A stretch of DNA of 63,176 bases from an uncultured Bacteroidaceae bacterium (GCA_905235285.1 CAJOLI010000010.1:1-63176); one strand, 5' to 3'; positions 29,101-37,585 are shown, numbered from the stretch's first letter. Numbers and translations are program-made. Notes: generated from the sequence alone by a model not told the origin.

Positions 29101-29946
29101 GGCGATATTGTCCTCGTCAAGCACTGTCTCGCGGTCCACGACGACCTCGTTGCGCTCAATGCTTACGACTTCACCCGTATCTTCATCAGCGAAATCCTCG
29201 ACCCACGACTTCAGCACGCGAGCTGCCAGTTTCTTGCCGATAGCTTTCTTCAGGTTGGTCTTGTTAACCTTAATCTCTTCGGCCAGATTGAAAATCTCAA
29301 GGATGTCCTTGTCATTCTCGTAACCTATAGCTCGCAGGAGTGTCGTCACGGGCAGTTTCTTCTTACGGTCGATGTAAGCGTACATGACGTTGTTGATGTC
29401 CGTGGCAAATTCAATCCAAGAACCCTTAAAGGGAATGATACGTGCGCTGTAGAGCTGAGTGCCGTTGGCATGCTGGCTCGAGCCGAAGAAGACGCCGGGC
29501 GAGCGGTGTAGCTGGCTTACCACAACACGCTCAGCACCATTGATGATGAAAGTGCCATTAGGTGTCATGTAAGGAATCGGCCCGAGAAAGACATCTTGGA
29601 TGACGGTGTCGAAGTCCTCGTGATCAGGATCGGTGCAGTAGAGCTTAAGCTTAGCCTTGAGGGGTACGGCATAAGTCAGGCCACGCTCCAGACATTCTTC
29701 CATAGAGTAGCGGGGCGGGTCGATGTAATAGTCCAAGAATTCCAGGACAAAATTGTTGCGCGTGTCAGCAATGGGGAAGTTCTCGGAGAAAACCTTGAAC
29801 AAGCCATCGTTCTTTCGCTGCTCCAGCGGAGTGTCGAGCTGCAGGAAATCGTTGAACGATTTAAGTTGCACCTCGAGGAAATCCGGATATGCCATCGGAT
29901 TCTTCACTGAAGCAAAATTTACTCGTTGATTAACAATCTTAGCCAT
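26137..29946 (-). CDS. rpoB: DNA-directed RNA polymerase subunit beta
   Basis: Second-largest polymerase subunit, 1269 residues, complete. The rifampicin-binding cluster reads [20 protein letters not shown] followed by [14 protein letters not shown]: the positions equivalent to E. coli Asp516, His526 and Ser531 have the susceptible residues. Conserved C-terminal parts ([17 protein letters not shown], then [20 protein letters not shown]) are present. A 209-base spacer with a terminator-like hairpin separates it from rplL, which may set the ratio of polymerase subunits to ribosomal proteins. Confidence 0.98.
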   Translation of the reverse strand: MAKIVNQRVNFASVKNPMAYPDFLEVQLKSFNDFLQLDTPLEQRKNDGLFKVFSENFPIADTRNNFVLEFLDYYIDPPRYSMEECLERGLTYAVPLKAKLKLYCTDPDHEDFDTVIQDVFLGPIPYMTPNGTFIINGAERVVVSQLHRSPGVFFGSSQHANGTQLYSARIIPFKGSWIEFATDINNVMYAYIDRKKKLPVTTLLRAIGYENDKDILEIFNLAEEIKVNKTNLKKAIGKKLAARVLKSWVEDFADEDTGEVVSIERNEVVVDRETVLDEDNIALILDSGTPTILLHKEEADSSDYSIIFNTLAKDPSNSEKEAVLYIYRQLRNADPADDASAREVINNLFFSEKRYDLGDVGRYRINRKLNLQTDANVRVLTHEDIVEIIKYLIELVNSKAAVDDIDHLSNRRVRTVGEQLANQFAIGLARMSRTIRERMNVRDNEVFSPTDLINAKTISSVINSFFGTNALSQFMDQTNPLAEVTHKRRLSALGPGGLSRERAGFEVRDVHYTHYGRLCPIESPEGPNIGLISSLCVYAKINELGFISTPYRKVNNGIVDLTDEGIKYYTAEEEEGLVIGQGNAPLRDNGTFIRKVVKCRQDDDYPVVPPSEVDLMDVAPQQIASIAASLIPFLEHDDAHRALMGSNMMRQAVPLVRTEAPIVGTGIEKQVCEDSRTMIVAEGPGVVDYVDATTIRILYDRTEDEEFVSFEPALKEYRIPKFRRTNQNMTIDLRPICEKGQRVEAGDILTEGYSTANGELALGKNLLVAYMPWKGYNYEDAIVLNERVVRDDILTSIHVEEFSLEVRETKRGVEELTSDIPNVSEEATKDLDENGIIRVGAQVLPGDILIGKITPKGESDPSPEEKLLRAIFGDKAGDVKDASLKASPSLSGTVIDKKLFSKAIKTRSEKLRDKQRLPKLDEEFELKVGDLKAILIDKLLELTKDLTSQGVKDYMGAEIIAKGAQFTENNLSYLDFTGIQLSGWTSDEHANLLISQLIINFIKKYKILDAELKRRKFAITIGDELPSGIIQMAKVYVAKKRKIGVGDKMAGRHGNKGIVSKVVRQEDMPFLADGTPVDIVLNPLGVPSRMNIGQIFETVLGSAGKELGVKFSTPIFDGASLDDLCEWTDKAGLPRYCSTQLYDGATGEKFDQLATVGIAYMLKLGHMVEDKMHARSIGPYSLITQQPLGGKAQFGGQRFGEMEVWAIEAFGASHVLQEILTIKSDDVTGRTKAYEAIVKGEPMPTPGIPESLNVLLHELRGLGLSVSLD

Positions 29947-30084
29947 TAATGAAATATGATGAGTTTTGTTTTTTCTTCTTTGGAAGGTCCTCGAAAGAGG
30001 ATGAGTCGTAGACGTAAGCTGCTGTTTATGAGTAAGCAGCTGTAGTTCTTACGTTAAATTGTGGGCGTTGAAGCCTTAAGACGC

Positions 30085-30120
30085 AAAAAGTAGAGGACTC
30101 TCTACCAGAGAGTTCTCTAC
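30085..30120 (-). terminator. Attenuator/terminator between rplL and rpoB
   Basis: A 14-bp stem with one wobble (30090-30103 with 30107-30120, core GTAGAG...CTCTAC) and a 3-base loop, followed on the minus strand by TTTTT (30085-30089). It lies in the rplL-rpoB spacer, where partial termination is the classic way to lower rpoBC transcription relative to rplL. Confidence 0.75.
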
Positions 30121-30155
30121 CTATGCAATCCTAAGTTAATTAGGTTGGTGAGATC

Positions 30156-30536
30156 TTACTTGAGCTCAATCTCTGCGCCAGCCTCCTCGAGGGTCTTCTT
30201 CAGAGCCTCTGCGTCAGCCTTAGGCATACCTTCCTTCAGAGTGCTGGGAGCACCGTCAACGAGCTCCTTAGCTTCCTTCAGGCCGAGGCCACAAGCTTCC
30301 TTAACGGCCTTGACGACCTGAAGCTTAGCAGCGCCTGCGCTCTTGAGGACGACGTCGAAGTCAGTCTTCTCCTCAGCAGCGGGTGCAGCAGCAGCGCCAG
30401 CGGCGGGACCTGCAACAGCGACAGCTGCAGCGGCGGGTTCAATACCATATTCCTCCTTAAGAAGGTTCTTTAAATCGTTTACTTCTTTCACTGTCAAGTT
30501 TACCAACTCTTCAGCGATAGCTTTGATGTCTGCCAT
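30156..30536 (-). CDS. rplL: Ribosomal protein bL12
   Basis: Stalk protein of the large subunit, 126 residues, which recruits translation GTPases as multiple dimers bound to uL10. The N-terminal dimerisation helix region ([20 protein letters not shown]), the alanine/glycine-rich hinge (about 36-55), and the C-terminal factor-binding domain ([20 protein letters not shown], then [15 protein letters not shown]) are all present. It lies 45 bases after rplJ. Confidence 0.98.
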   Translation of the reverse strand: MADIKAIAEELVNLTVKEVNDLKNLLKEEYGIEPAAAAVAVAGPAAGAAAAPAAEEKTDFDVVLKSAGAAKLQVVKAVKEACGLGLKEAKELVDGAPSTLKEGMPKADAEALKKTLEEAGAEIELK

Positions 30537-30581
30537 AATAATTTATGAAATTTTGTTTTGTTTGACTTTGGGTATTTAATA

Positions 30582-31115
30582 CTATTCGCCCTTCTCGGCG
30601 AGGGTCTCGAGGACACCATGTATGGTGGCAGCTCCAGACTCGATTGCAGAAAGAACGCCTTGAATCGGCGACTGCAGCATTGCCACGACGTCTGCGATAA
30701 GTTCGTTCTTGCTCTTGATAGCAACCAAGGCTTCCAGCTGGTCAGCTCCGACATAGAAGCTTTCTTCAGCATATGCAGCCTTCAGTTCGGGAATGGTCAC
30801 ACCCTTGGGGTTCTTGGCGTTGAAGTCCTTCAGCATCTTGGCAGGTGCATTTGCCACGTTGGTGAAGATGACAGCCGTCGTACCCTTAAGGGTATCATAG
30901 AGGGGTGAATAATCGATCTCGCTGGCTTCAAAGGCCTTGTGAAGGAGCGTGTTCTTCACGACCACCATCTTAACCTCATTTTTGAAGCACTGGCGACGCA
31001 TGGCACTGGTGCGTGCAGCGTTCATGCCTGTGACGTCAACGAGGTAGAAGTGAGGGAAGGTCTTGAGCGTTTCGCCCAGCTTCTCGATAATAAGTGCTTT
31101 ATCTTCCTTTCTCAT
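30582..31115 (-). CDS. rplJ: Ribosomal protein uL10
   Basis: Base of the ribosomal stalk, 177 residues: the N-terminal domain binds 23S rRNA and the C-terminal helix binds bL12 dimers. It starts MRKEDKALIIEKLGE and contains the family region MRRQCFKNEVKMVVVKNTLL. Only 20 bases separate it from rplA, so the longer structured leader known upstream of rplJ in other phyla has no room here. Confidence 0.97.
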   Translation of the reverse strand: MRKEDKALIIEKLGETLKTFPHFYLVDVTGMNAARTSAMRRQCFKNEVKMVVVKNTLLHKAFEASEIDYSPLYDTLKGTTAVIFTNVANAPAKMLKDFNAKNPKGVTIPELKAAYAEESFYVGADQLEALVAIKSKNELIADVVAMLQSPIQGVLSAIESGAATIHGVLETLAEKGE

Positions 31116-31135
31116 GATTCAAAACGTCTTTAGAA

Positions 31136-31834
31136 TTAGATTTCGTCAACGGCCTTGGGATCAACCTTGACACCACGGCTCATCGTGCTTGAAAGATAAA
31201 TGCTCTTGATGTAAGTACCCTTAGCAGCGGCGGGTTTAAGCTTGATGATGGTGTTTATGAACTCGCGTGCGTTCTCGGCAATCTTCTCGGCAGAGAAGGA
31301 AACCTTACCAATGGATGTGTGCACGATACCTGTCTTGTCGACCTTGAAGTCGATCTTACCCATCTTGACTTCACGTACAGCCTGAGCAGGGTTCATGGTC
31401 ACGGTGCCACTCTTGGGGTTAGGCATGAGGCCACGTGGACCGAGGATACGGCCAAGGGCACCAATCTTACCCATGATGGAAGGCATAGTGATGATGACGT
31501 CTACGTCAGTCCAGCCGCCTTTAATCTTGTCAATGTACTCGTCAAGGCCTACATAGTCAGCGCCAGCCTCCTTGGCAGCAGCCTCCTGGTCGGGGGTGCA
31601 GAGGCAGAGCACGCGTACGGTCTTACCCGTGCCGTTGGGCAGGGTTGCGACGCCGCGAACCATCTGGTTGGCCTTACGAGGGTCTACGCCCAGTCGCATA
31701 TCGATATCAACGGATGCGTCGAACTTGGTCGTGGTGATATCCTTAACCAACTGCGAAGCCTCCTTAAGGGTGTATGCTTTCCCTACTTCAATCTTCTCTG
31801 CGACGAGTTTCTGGTTTTTTGTCAGTTTTGCCAT
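31136..31834 (-). CDS. rplA: Ribosomal protein uL1
   Basis: Forms the L1 stalk that guides deacylated tRNA out of the E site; 232 residues. The signature [21 protein letters not shown] is intact. It follows rplK by 21 bases and precedes rplJ by 20, in the universal rplK-rplA-rplJ-rplL order. Confidence 0.98.
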   Translation of the reverse strand: MAKLTKNQKLVAEKIEVGKAYTLKEASQLVKDITTTKFDASVDIDMRLGVDPRKANQMVRGVATLPNGTGKTVRVLCLCTPDQEAAAKEAGADYVGLDEYIDKIKGGWTDVDVIITMPSIMGKIGALGRILGPRGLMPNPKSGTVTMNPAQAVREVKMGKIDFKVDKTGIVHTSIGKVSFSAEKIAENAREFINTIIKLKPAAAKGTYIKSIYLSSTMSRGVKVDPKAVDEI

Positions 31835-31855
31835 AGTTGAAATTGAAGTTTAATG

Positions 31856-32293
31856 TTATGCAGGGAAGTCACCCTTTACTGTGATACCCATACTCCTGGC
31901 CGTGCCTGCAACTAATCTCATTGCCGACTCAACGGTGAAACAGTTGAGGTCAGGCATTTTGTCGGTAGCAATAGCGCGCACCTGATCCCAAGTTACTGAT
32001 GCAACCTTCTTACGGTTGGGCTCAGCACTGCCGCTTTTCACCTTGGCAGCCTCCAGGAGCTGAACAGCCACGGGAGGGGTCTTGACGATAAAGTCATACG
32101 ACTTATCTGTGTAATAGGTGATGACAACAGGGAGAACCTTACCAGCTTTATCCTGAGTTCTGGCGTTGAACGCCTTGCAGAAATCCATGATGTTTATACC
32201 CTTGGAACCGAGAGCGGGACCTACTGGGGGTGATGGATTTGCAGCGCCACCTTTAATCTGAAGTTTGATTAATCCAGCAACTTCTTTAGCCAT
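31856..32293 (-). CDS. rplK: Ribosomal protein uL11
   Basis: Binds the GTPase-associated region of 23S rRNA; 145 residues. Conserved features are the N-terminal [23 protein letters not shown] and, near the C-terminus, the segment that starts [14 protein letters not shown]. It lies 57 bases after nusG. Confidence 0.98.
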   Translation of the reverse strand: MAKEVAGLIKLQIKGGAANPSPPVGPALGSKGINIMDFCKAFNARTQDKAGKVLPVVITYYTDKSYDFIVKTPPVAVQLLEAAKVKSGSAEPNRKKVASVTWDQVRAIATDKMPDLNCFTVESAMRLVAGTARSMGITVKGDFPA

Positions 32294-32350
32294 TGTTATG
32301 ATTCTTTATATAATTAAATATGTGCGGTGGTATAGGAGTGTAACGGTCTC

Positions 32351-32905
32351 CTATTCCTTCGCCACCTGCATGAAACCGAGTTCGAGCGGGGTCTTACGCC
32401 CGAAGATCTTAACCGACACTTTCAGCTTCTTCTTCTCGTCATTGACCTCCTCAACGACGGCATCGAAACCGTTGAACGGCCCATCCGTGACCTTGACGGC
32501 TTCGCCGACAACGTATGGGATTTTGACCTCTTCGGGTATCTCTGCCATCTCATCCACGACGCCGAGCAGACGCTTCATCTCGCCCTCACGTATGGGGAGA
32601 GGCTTCTCGCTGCCCTTGGCTTCGCTGAGGAATCCGAGCACATTAGGAGTGTAGCGGAGCATAGCCTGCACTTCGGGGGTGAGGATGCACTCCACCAAGA
32701 CATATCCAGGCAAATGGAAGCGCTCCTTGACGACGCGTTTCCCATTACGGAAATCGACGTACTTCTCTTTGGGAATAAGCACTTCAGAGACCTTGTCGCC
32801 GTAGTCGCCCTGAGCGACCTGAGCTTCAACGTACTCCTTTACCTTGCCTTCTTTTCCGCTGATGGCACGCAGGACGTACCATCGCATTGTCTGTTGTTCA
32901 GCCAT
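32351..32905 (-). CDS. nusG: Transcription elongation/antitermination factor NusG
   Basis: Binds RNA polymerase and couples it to ribosomes or Rho; 184 residues. The N-terminal NGN domain begins [20 protein letters not shown] and contains [20 protein letters not shown]. The C-terminal KOW domain contains [20 protein letters not shown]. It starts 9 bases after secE, the standard arrangement. Confidence 0.97.
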   Translation of the reverse strand: MAEQQTMRWYVLRAISGKEGKVKEYVEAQVAQGDYGDKVSEVLIPKEKYVDFRNGKRVVKERFHLPGYVLVECILTPEVQAMLRYTPNVLGFLSEAKGSEKPLPIREGEMKRLLGVVDEMAEIPEEVKIPYVVGEAVKVTDGPFNGFDAVVEEVNDEKKKLKVSVKIFGRKTPLELGFMQVAKE

Positions 32906-32914
32906 CGCTACGGA

Positions 32915-33106
32915 TTAGTTAGGATAGATAAACTCCATCACATGCTGGAAGGTGAAATCCATGACGAAAACTACCAGTGCAATGAGTAGGGAAGCAACTA
33001 ATACTACAATTGCGCTGTTGAAAAGTTCTGAACGCGTGGGCCAAGTGGTCTTATGCACGAGTTCTTCGTATGATTCCTTGCAGTAATTGAAAATCTTCTT
33101 GAACAT
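32915..33106 (-). CDS. secE: Preprotein translocase subunit SecE
   Basis: Small inner-membrane subunit of the SecYEG channel, 63 residues with one transmembrane helix (about 31-53, AIVVLVASLLIALVVFVMD) preceded by the conserved amphipathic part ELVHKTTWPTRSEL. The ATG at 33106 gives the normal family start; the longer frame from 33154 would run into tRNA-Trp and is rejected. Confidence 0.95.
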   Translation of the reverse strand: MFKKIFNYCKESYEELVHKTTWPTRSELFNSAIVVLVASLLIALVVFVMDFTFQHVMEFIYPN

Positions 33107-33124
33107 AACGTTTCTCTTTTTAAG

Positions 33125-33197
33125 CACGGGAAGAGAGGCTCGAACTCCCGACACCTGGTTTTGGAGACCAGTGCTCTACCAACTGAGCTATTCCCGT
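33125..33197 (-). tRNA. tRNA-Trp (CCA)
   Basis: A 73-base cloverleaf read on the minus strand: acceptor ACGGGAA paired with TTCCCGT, D-arm AGCTCAGTTGGTAGAGC, anticodon stem CTGGT/ACCAG around loop CTCCAAA (anticodon CCA), T-arm with GTTCGAG, discriminator G. The 3' CCA is not encoded. It lies between tuf and secE as usual for Bacteroidota. Confidence 0.96.
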
Positions 33198-33203
33198 ATT
33201 GCG

Positions 33204-33296
33204 AGTTTAAAGTTTAAAGCTTAATGTTTAATGTAAATTGCTTTACCGGGGAAGGTCGCCGTGTGGATCCCTTCATTAAACTTTAAACTTTAAACT
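33204..33296. repeat. TTTAAAC-rich inverted repeat between tuf and tRNA-Trp
   Basis: Arms of 23 bp (33204-33226 and 33274-33296) that match at 22 positions, built from TTTAAAG/CTTTAAA words, enclose a 47-base GC-richer loop. It lies in the tuf to tRNA-Trp spacer, so it would fold in the tuf mRNA 3' end and could act in processing or partial termination. Similar AT words recur in other spacers of the window. Confidence 0.7.
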
Positions 33297-33330
33297 TTAA
33301 ACTTATATTATCGCGAAGCGATGAGAACTA

Positions 33331-34524
33331 TTAATCGTCGAGGATCTCGGTGATCTGACCTGAACCGACCGTGCGGCCACCCTCACGGATAGCGAAACGC
33401 AGACCCTGGTTCAGAGCAACGGCGTAGATGAGCTCAACGGTGATCTCTACGTTGTCACCAGGCATCACCATCTCGGTGCCTTCGGGGAGGTGGATCTCAC
33501 CCGTGCAGTCCATGGTGCGGAGGTAGAACTGAGGACGATACTTGTTGCCGAACGGAGTGTGGCGGCCACCCTCTTCCTTCTTCAGGACGTAGATAGAAGC
33601 CTTGAAGTTCTTGTGGGGCTTGATGACACCCGGGTGGGTGATAACCATACCACGCTTCACTTCGTTCTTGTCGATACCACGGAGGAGCAGACCTACGTTG
33701 TCGCCAGCTTCACCCTCATCGAGGATCTTACGGAACATCTCAACACCGGTGATGACGGACTTCTTGTCCTCACCAAGGCCGAGGATCTGAACTTCATCGC
33801 CAACCTTGACAACACCAGTCTCGATACGGCCAGTAGCGACAGTACCACGACCTGTGATTGAGAAGACGTCCTCAACAGGCATCAGGAAGGGCTTGTCAAT
33901 GTCGCGCTGAGGCTCCTGAATCCAATTGTCGCAAGCGTCCATAAGCTCCATAACCTTGTCTTCCCACTCGGCTACACCATTGAGGGCGCCGAGGGCAGAA
34001 CCGCGGATGATGGGGGTGTCAGCCTCGAACTGATAAGCAGCGAGGAGCTCCTGCATTTCCATTTCTACGAGCTCGAGCATCTCCTCATCGTCGACCATGT
34101 CGCACTTGTTGAGGAAGACGACCAGACGGGGAACGTTCACCTGACGGGCGAGCAGGATGTGCTCACGGGTCTGAGGCATAGGACCGTCGGTAGCAGCAAC
34201 AACGATGATAGCGCCGTCCATCTGGGCAGCACCAGTAACCATGTTCTTAACGTAGTCGGCGTGACCCGGGCAGTCGACGTGAGCGTAGTGACGCTTCTCG
34301 GTCTCATACTCTACGTGAGCGGTGTTGATAGTAATACCGCGCTCCTTTTCCTCGGGGGCGTTGTCGATAGCGTCGAAGCTCTTTACCTTGTCGGCGTTAC
34401 CGGCGATGCGCTTTGAAAGCACGAGGGTGATGGCAGCGGTAAGGGTGGTCTTACCATGGTCAACGTGGCCGATAGTGCCGATGTTGACATGCGGTTTAGT
34501 TCTTTCGAATTTTTCTTTAGCCAT
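33331..34524 (-). CDS. tuf: Elongation factor Tu
   Basis: GTPase that delivers aminoacyl-tRNA to the ribosome; 397 residues, complete. GTP-binding motifs are [10 protein letters not shown] (19-28), DCPGHADY and NKCD, followed by beta-barrel domains 2 and 3 ending [16 protein letters not shown]. tRNA-Gly and tRNA-Thr lie directly upstream in the same orientation and tRNA-Trp directly downstream, so the mRNA is probably cut out of a mixed tRNA-mRNA transcript. Confidence 0.99.
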   Translation of the reverse strand: MAKEKFERTKPHVNIGTIGHVDHGKTTLTAAITLVLSKRIAGNADKVKSFDAIDNAPEEKERGITINTAHVEYETEKRHYAHVDCPGHADYVKNMVTGAAQMDGAIIVVAATDGPMPQTREHILLARQVNVPRLVVFLNKCDMVDDEEMLELVEMEMQELLAAYQFEADTPIIRGSALGALNGVAEWEDKVMELMDACDNWIQEPQRDIDKPFLMPVEDVFSITGRGTVATGRIETGVVKVGDEVQILGLGEDKKSVITGVEMFRKILDEGEAGDNVGLLLRGIDKNEVKRGMVITHPGVIKPHKNFKASIYVLKKEEGGRHTPFGNKYRPQFYLRTMDCTGEIHLPEGTEMVMPGDNVEITVELIYAVALNQGLRFAIREGGRTVGSGQITEILDD

Positions 34525-34593
34525 GGCTTAAGTCTATTTTATATAAAATAATAAATGAGTTGTCTGTTTCTGCACGGGCACTGCGCCCTGCAG

Positions 34594-34665
<72 letters not shown>

Positions 34666-34688
34666 GTTTGGCTTTTGAGATATCAATG

Positions 34689-34761
34689 AGCGGAAGACGG
34701 GGCTCAAACCCGCGACCCCCAGCTTGGAAGGCTAGTGCTCTATCGACTGAGCTACTTCCGC
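34689..34761 (-). tRNA. tRNA-Gly (TCC)
   Basis: A 73-base cloverleaf on the minus strand: acceptor GCGGAAG/CTTCCGC, D-arm AGCTCAGTCGATAGAGC, anticodon stem CTAGC/GCTGG with loop CTTCCAA (anticodon TCC), T-loop GTTTGAG, discriminator T. CCA is not encoded. It is the first gene of the tRNA-Gly, tRNA-Thr, tuf unit. Confidence 0.96.
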
Positions 34762-34872
34762 AGATTGGCCTTTGCAGCGCCTGCTTTTGGGAGACTTGCT
34801 GCCGGGCTTATGCCCGCCTTTGTGAGGCCTTTGCAGCCGTCTCTGGGGTAGCAGACTATCCCAAAGCGGCGG

Positions 34873-34902
34873 CAAAGGTACACATTATTTTCGAATCGCA
34901 AA
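34873..34902 (-). promoter_or_regulatory. Promoter of the tRNA-Gly/tRNA-Thr/tuf unit
   Basis: Minus-strand TTTG (34899-34902), an 18-base spacer, then TACCTTTG (34873-34880). It begins 18 bases past the hpf stop and lies about 110 bases upstream of tRNA-Gly; the intervening 34762-34872 holds no further tRNA. Confidence 0.75.
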
Positions 34903-34919
34903 AACTTTTTCTAATTTTT

Positions 34920-35216
34920 TTATCGATTCTGACTTTTTTCTTTATTTTTCTGCAGCTGCCGTAGCAGTGCTTCTACACAATTGTCTATTGCTTCTTCAAA
35001 AGTGTCGCAGACCTTTTCGGCGTAGAGCTCAGCTCCTGCATTGACGCGCAGGGCCACTTCTTTGTTCATTGCCGTCTCTGGTTTGACGACTTTCATTGAC
35101 ACCTCTACCTTTCTTATTTCGTCACTGAATTTTTCAAGTTTGCCCACTTTCTTGTGGACAAAGTCCTGCAGCCGTTCTGTAGGTTCGAATCGGATAGCCT
35201 GAATGTTAATCTCCAT
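34920..35216 (-). CDS. hpf: Ribosome hibernation-promoting factor (HPF/YfiA family)
   Basis: A 98-residue short-form HPF that binds the decoding centre of idle ribosomes. It has the family's beta-alpha layout: MEINIQAIRFEPTERLQDFV, then KVGKLEKFSDEIRKVEVSMK and ELYAEKVCDTFEEAIDNCVE. It lacks the C-terminal dimerisation domain of long HPF. It follows xerC by 35 bases and the two probably share the promoter at 36193-36224. Confidence 0.9.
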   Translation of the reverse strand: MEINIQAIRFEPTERLQDFVHKKVGKLEKFSDEIRKVEVSMKVVKPETAMNKEVALRVNAGAELYAEKVCDTFEEAIDNCVEALLRQLQKNKEKSQNR

Positions 35217-35251
35217 AGTTACCTCCTTTTTTGTAGGTTTGAGAAGTTTGG

Positions 35252-36160
35252 TTAATTATCTTTGTCCGTGCCGGCGGCCCGTGGATGGGCTTTGGCATAG
35301 ACTTGTTTTAGTTCCTCGAATGTGGTGTGTGTGTAGACCTCTGTCGTCTGCAGGCGCTCGTGGCCGAGAAGCTCTTTTACGGTCTGGAGGTCGGCGGCAT
35401 GGTTGAGCATCGTCGTCGCGAAGGTGTGCCTGAGCACGTGTGGGCTTCGCTTGCGTTGCATCGTAACCAGTCCGAGCTTGGCTTTCACCATCACCCGCAC
35501 CTGTGCGCCGGTTATCCTCTCGCCCTTCTTTGTCACGAAGACTGCTGCAGTGCGGCCTTCAAGTATGCGGGCGTTGCGCTCTCCTAAATATATATTAATA
35601 ATGTGTAGGAGACGGTTGCCGAAAGGCACGATGCGTTGTTTGTTGCCCTTCCCGATGACACGTATCGCCTGGGCCTCCATGTCCAGGTCTTCGAGATCAA
35701 GTCCGGTGAGTTCACTCAGGCGCAGCCCCGTCTCGTAGAACATCTCTATGATGAGGCGGTCGCGACGGCCTTCGAACGTGTCGGCGAACATGCCCTCCTG
35801 GTCGAGCAGTCGCTGCATCTCCTCCTCGCGGATGAATGCCGGCAGCGGTCGTTCTTTCTTTGGAGAGACTAAGTTGCGAACAGGGTCGTGCGTCACGAGG
35901 CTCCGCTTCATCAGGTAGCGATAGAAGGTGCGCAGGGCTGAGAGCCTCCTTTGTACGGAGCTGGCTTTGTTGCCGCGCTCCATCATGTCGACCACCCATT
36001 CACGGGCCACGTCAGTATCCACACTATTCCATGTGAGGTCGCTGTCAAGGCTCTTAAAGAACGTCTCGAACGCTTTCAAGTCGCTTCGATACTCTTCGAC
36101 AGTGCGCTGCGAGAGAGCTCGCTCATATCTCAGATAATCGATAAAAGCCTCGATTAGCAT
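35252..36160 (-). CDS. Site-specific tyrosine recombinase, XerC/XerD type
   Basis: A 302-residue recombinase of the Xer group, which resolves chromosome dimers at dif. The N-terminal SAM-like core-binding domain (about 1-90) begins MLIEAFIDYLRYERALSQRT. Catalytic residues are all in place: Arg147 (GLRLSEL), Lys171 (IGKGNKQR), His241 and Arg244 (HVLRHTFATTM), His267 (LLGHERL) and Tyr276 (TEVYTHT). Its steady position next to hpf and rpsU and its standard length point to the housekeeping enzyme, not an integrase. XerC and XerD cannot be told apart from this alone. Confidence 0.92.
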   Translation of the reverse strand: MLIEAFIDYLRYERALSQRTVEEYRSDLKAFETFFKSLDSDLTWNSVDTDVAREWVVDMMERGNKASSVQRRLSALRTFYRYLMKRSLVTHDPVRNLVSPKKERPLPAFIREEEMQRLLDQEGMFADTFEGRRDRLIIEMFYETGLRLSELTGLDLEDLDMEAQAIRVIGKGNKQRIVPFGNRLLHIINIYLGERNARILEGRTAAVFVTKKGERITGAQVRVMVKAKLGLVTMQRKRSPHVLRHTFATTMLNHAADLQTVKELLGHERLQTTEVYTHTTFEELKQVYAKAHPRAAGTDKDN

Positions 36161-36192
36161 CTAAATCCTCCTTTTTCCTTGGTTTACCGAGG

Positions 36193-36224
36193 CGAAAATA
36201 GAGGTTTTTCTTCAGACTACCAAA
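36193..36224 (-). promoter_or_regulatory. Promoter of the xerC-hpf unit
   Basis: Minus-strand TTTG (36221-36224), a 20-base spacer, then TATTTTCG (36193-36200), one base off the TAnnTTTG consensus, 33 bases upstream of the xerC ATG. Confidence 0.6.
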
Positions 36225-36246
36225 AAAATTCAGTAAATTTCACTTT

Positions 36247-36438
36247 TTAGTCTTCAACTCTGCGCAATTGCTGCACATACACGGCGCGTTCCTTTGCCAG
36301 GCGCTTCAGCACGGAGGGCTTGTCGAACTGCTGACGACGGCGGAGCTCCTTCACTACGCCGGTCTTCTCAAACTTACGCTTGAACTTCTTGAGGGCGCGT
36401 TCGATGTTCTCGCCTTCCTTTACGGGTACTACAATCAT
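36247..36438 (-). CDS. rpsU: Ribosomal protein bS21
   Basis: A 63-residue small-subunit protein, strongly basic, beginning MIVVPVKEGENIERALKKFK and containing VVKELRRRQQFDKPS. In Bacteroidota, bS21 helps hide the 16S anti-Shine-Dalgarno sequence; in some flavobacteria rpsU itself keeps a strong Shine-Dalgarno for feedback. Here the bases before the ATG (AACTAAATCAC) show none. It has its own promoter and stands between xerC and a gene-free region. Confidence 0.95.
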   Translation of the reverse strand: MIVVPVKEGENIERALKKFKRKFEKTGVVKELRRRQQFDKPSVLKRLAKERAVYVQQLRRVED

Positions 36439-36506
36439 GTGATTTAGTTTTTAATTAAATGGTTAGATAATGTTTGTTTTGCCTCGACGGGAGTCGAAAA
36501 GCGGGG

Positions 36507-36538
36507 CAAAAGTACTGCTTTTCCTCGAACTGGCCAAA
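36507..36538 (-). promoter_or_regulatory. Promoter of rpsU
   Basis: Minus-strand TTTG (36535-36538), a 20-base spacer, then TACTTTTG (36507-36514): a full Bacteroidota promoter about 70 bases upstream of the rpsU ATG. Confidence 0.75.
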
Positions 36539-37138
36539 GAAATTGTCAAGAAAATGCCCTTAAAGCCTCTGAATCGGCTCAATACGTATAAATAAGGAGG
36601 TACAAGGCGAACGTTTCTTTTCCTTGAGCCTCCTTTTTTACTCATGGTCCTAAATCGGCATATTCATTTCTTACGTCGAAGCATGGACGTCGTTTTGCCC
36701 ACTCGGCTGGGCTGATGCTTCCGTCGGCGTTCTGGTCTGGCGGGAGGTCGCGGTGCCTGAGCAATACGGCTTGCGGATAGGTAGGGCAAACCGCAGAAAC
36801 AATGTGAGGCTCATGACACTTAGACGCTCCTACGTGCATAAGCAGTCTGCCTTACGAACCTTAGCACTCAAAGGAACGAACAGGCAGACACTCACGCATG
36901 CGTGCGTATAATTATTAATGTGTAGTGACAAGCAAAGCGATCATTCTAAAAGAAGATTTCTCGTCTTCAGGGCGACGTTATCATAAGAGGCATCCGCTTC
37001 TTTGTGCTCCACCGAACCTACGTGATGCAAGACACGTCTGGCCTTAAACTTTCGGAGGTCTCGGAAGCTTGAATGCGTTGATAATAAGCACCGTAGGGTG
37101 GCGGCTGAGTAATAACAGGCTTTCTCGAGTGCGAATTA
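36539..37138. other. Gene-free stretch upstream of rpsU
   Basis: First part of the 1657-base gap between rpsU and the polyprenyl synthetase. No reading frame here is convincing on composition or context. The stretch 36900-37100 contains several short complementary segments (for example ACGTG with CACGT near 37020-37040) that could fold as RNA, but no known RNA family is recognised and no promoter box precedes it. Confidence 0.4.
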
Positions 37139-37178
37139 GTTTGTACCTTCGCAGCTGCGAAACAACGAGTTACGGTGA

Positions 37179-37271
37179 AATCTCTTTGCGAGGCTCATTG
37201 CATACAATATATTGCCAATGAAACCAGAGATTAACATTGAAATCTTTGGCAAAAACATATTAGTTGCATAG
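37179..37271 (+). pseudogene. Transposase C-terminal remnant 1 (IS982-like)
   Basis: A 30-codon open stretch reads NLFARLIAYNILPMKPEINI and on to a TAG stop, preceded directly by an in-frame TGA. It matches remnant 2 at 37941-38042 residue by residue and resembles the end of IS982-family transposases as I remember them (NL-AGLIAY---PKKP). A segment just upstream (TACCTTCGCAGCTGCGAA, 37144-37161) could be the 5' edge of the same element after internal deletion. The family is a recollection, not a search result. Confidence 0.5.
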
Positions 37272-37301
37272 AGCTAATCCCCCGCTTACGTTTGATTATG
37301 G

Positions 37302-37353
37302 AGCCAATAGTTTGGGGTGTCCCACTTAGGTGGGACACCCCAAACTATTGGCT
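37302..37353. repeat. Perfect palindrome with 24-bp arms
   Basis: Arms 37302-37325 and 37330-37353 are exact reverse complements (core TTTGGGGTGTCCCAC) around the 4-base loop TTAG. No T-run follows on either strand and no gene ends nearby, so an ordinary terminator role is unlikely. It directly precedes the 22-bp array. Confidence 0.9.
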
Positions 37354-37356
37354 GGA

Positions 37357-37488
37357 TTCGCCATTTCAACCGGCTGTATTGAGCGCTTCAACCGGTTGTG
37401 TTGAGCACTTCGACCGGTTGCATTGAGCGCTTCAACTGGTTGCGTCGAATGTTTCTACCAGATGCGTTGAATGCTTCGGCCAGTTGTA
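37357..37488. repeat. 22-bp tandem array with palindromic core (array C)
   Basis: Six consecutive 22-bp units (starts 37357, 37379, 37401, 37423, 37445, 37467) with no length drift. The 10-bp core at offset 10 is CAACCGGTTG in the best unit and decays towards the right (CAACTGGTTG, CTACCAGATG, CGGCCAGTTG). Linkers resemble TGTTGAGCGCTT. It begins 3 bases after the 24-bp-arm palindrome and is followed by phased A-tracts. Confidence 0.9.
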
Positions 37489-37506
37489 TTCGCCAAATAA
37501 ACATTC

Positions 37507-37585
37507 AAAACAGCATAAAATAGCATCCAAAAGGCATAAAAAGACGTCCAAAATGGCATGAAATGCCCGTTTTTTCACCAAAAAA
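37507..37585. other. Phased A-tracts (predicted curved DNA)
   Basis: Runs of three to six A or T begin at 37507, 37517, 37529, 37538, 37550, 37561, 37570 and 37580, on average 10.4 bases apart, which matches the DNA helical repeat and predicts intrinsic bending. The stretch starts 19 bases after array C. Confidence 0.6.

Noticed and set aside
31116..31135. A structured L10-type leader upstream of rplJ
   Set aside because: Only 20 bases separate rplA and rplJ, too short for the known leader.
36642..36839. A 65-codon minus-strand frame with a canonical EF-hand loop (DQNADGSISPAE) upstream of rpsU
   Set aside because: A single 12-residue match in a short frame with no signal peptide, second EF-hand or promoter. 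The next frame (36463-36645) overlaps the rpsU promoter. Coincidence is the simpler view.
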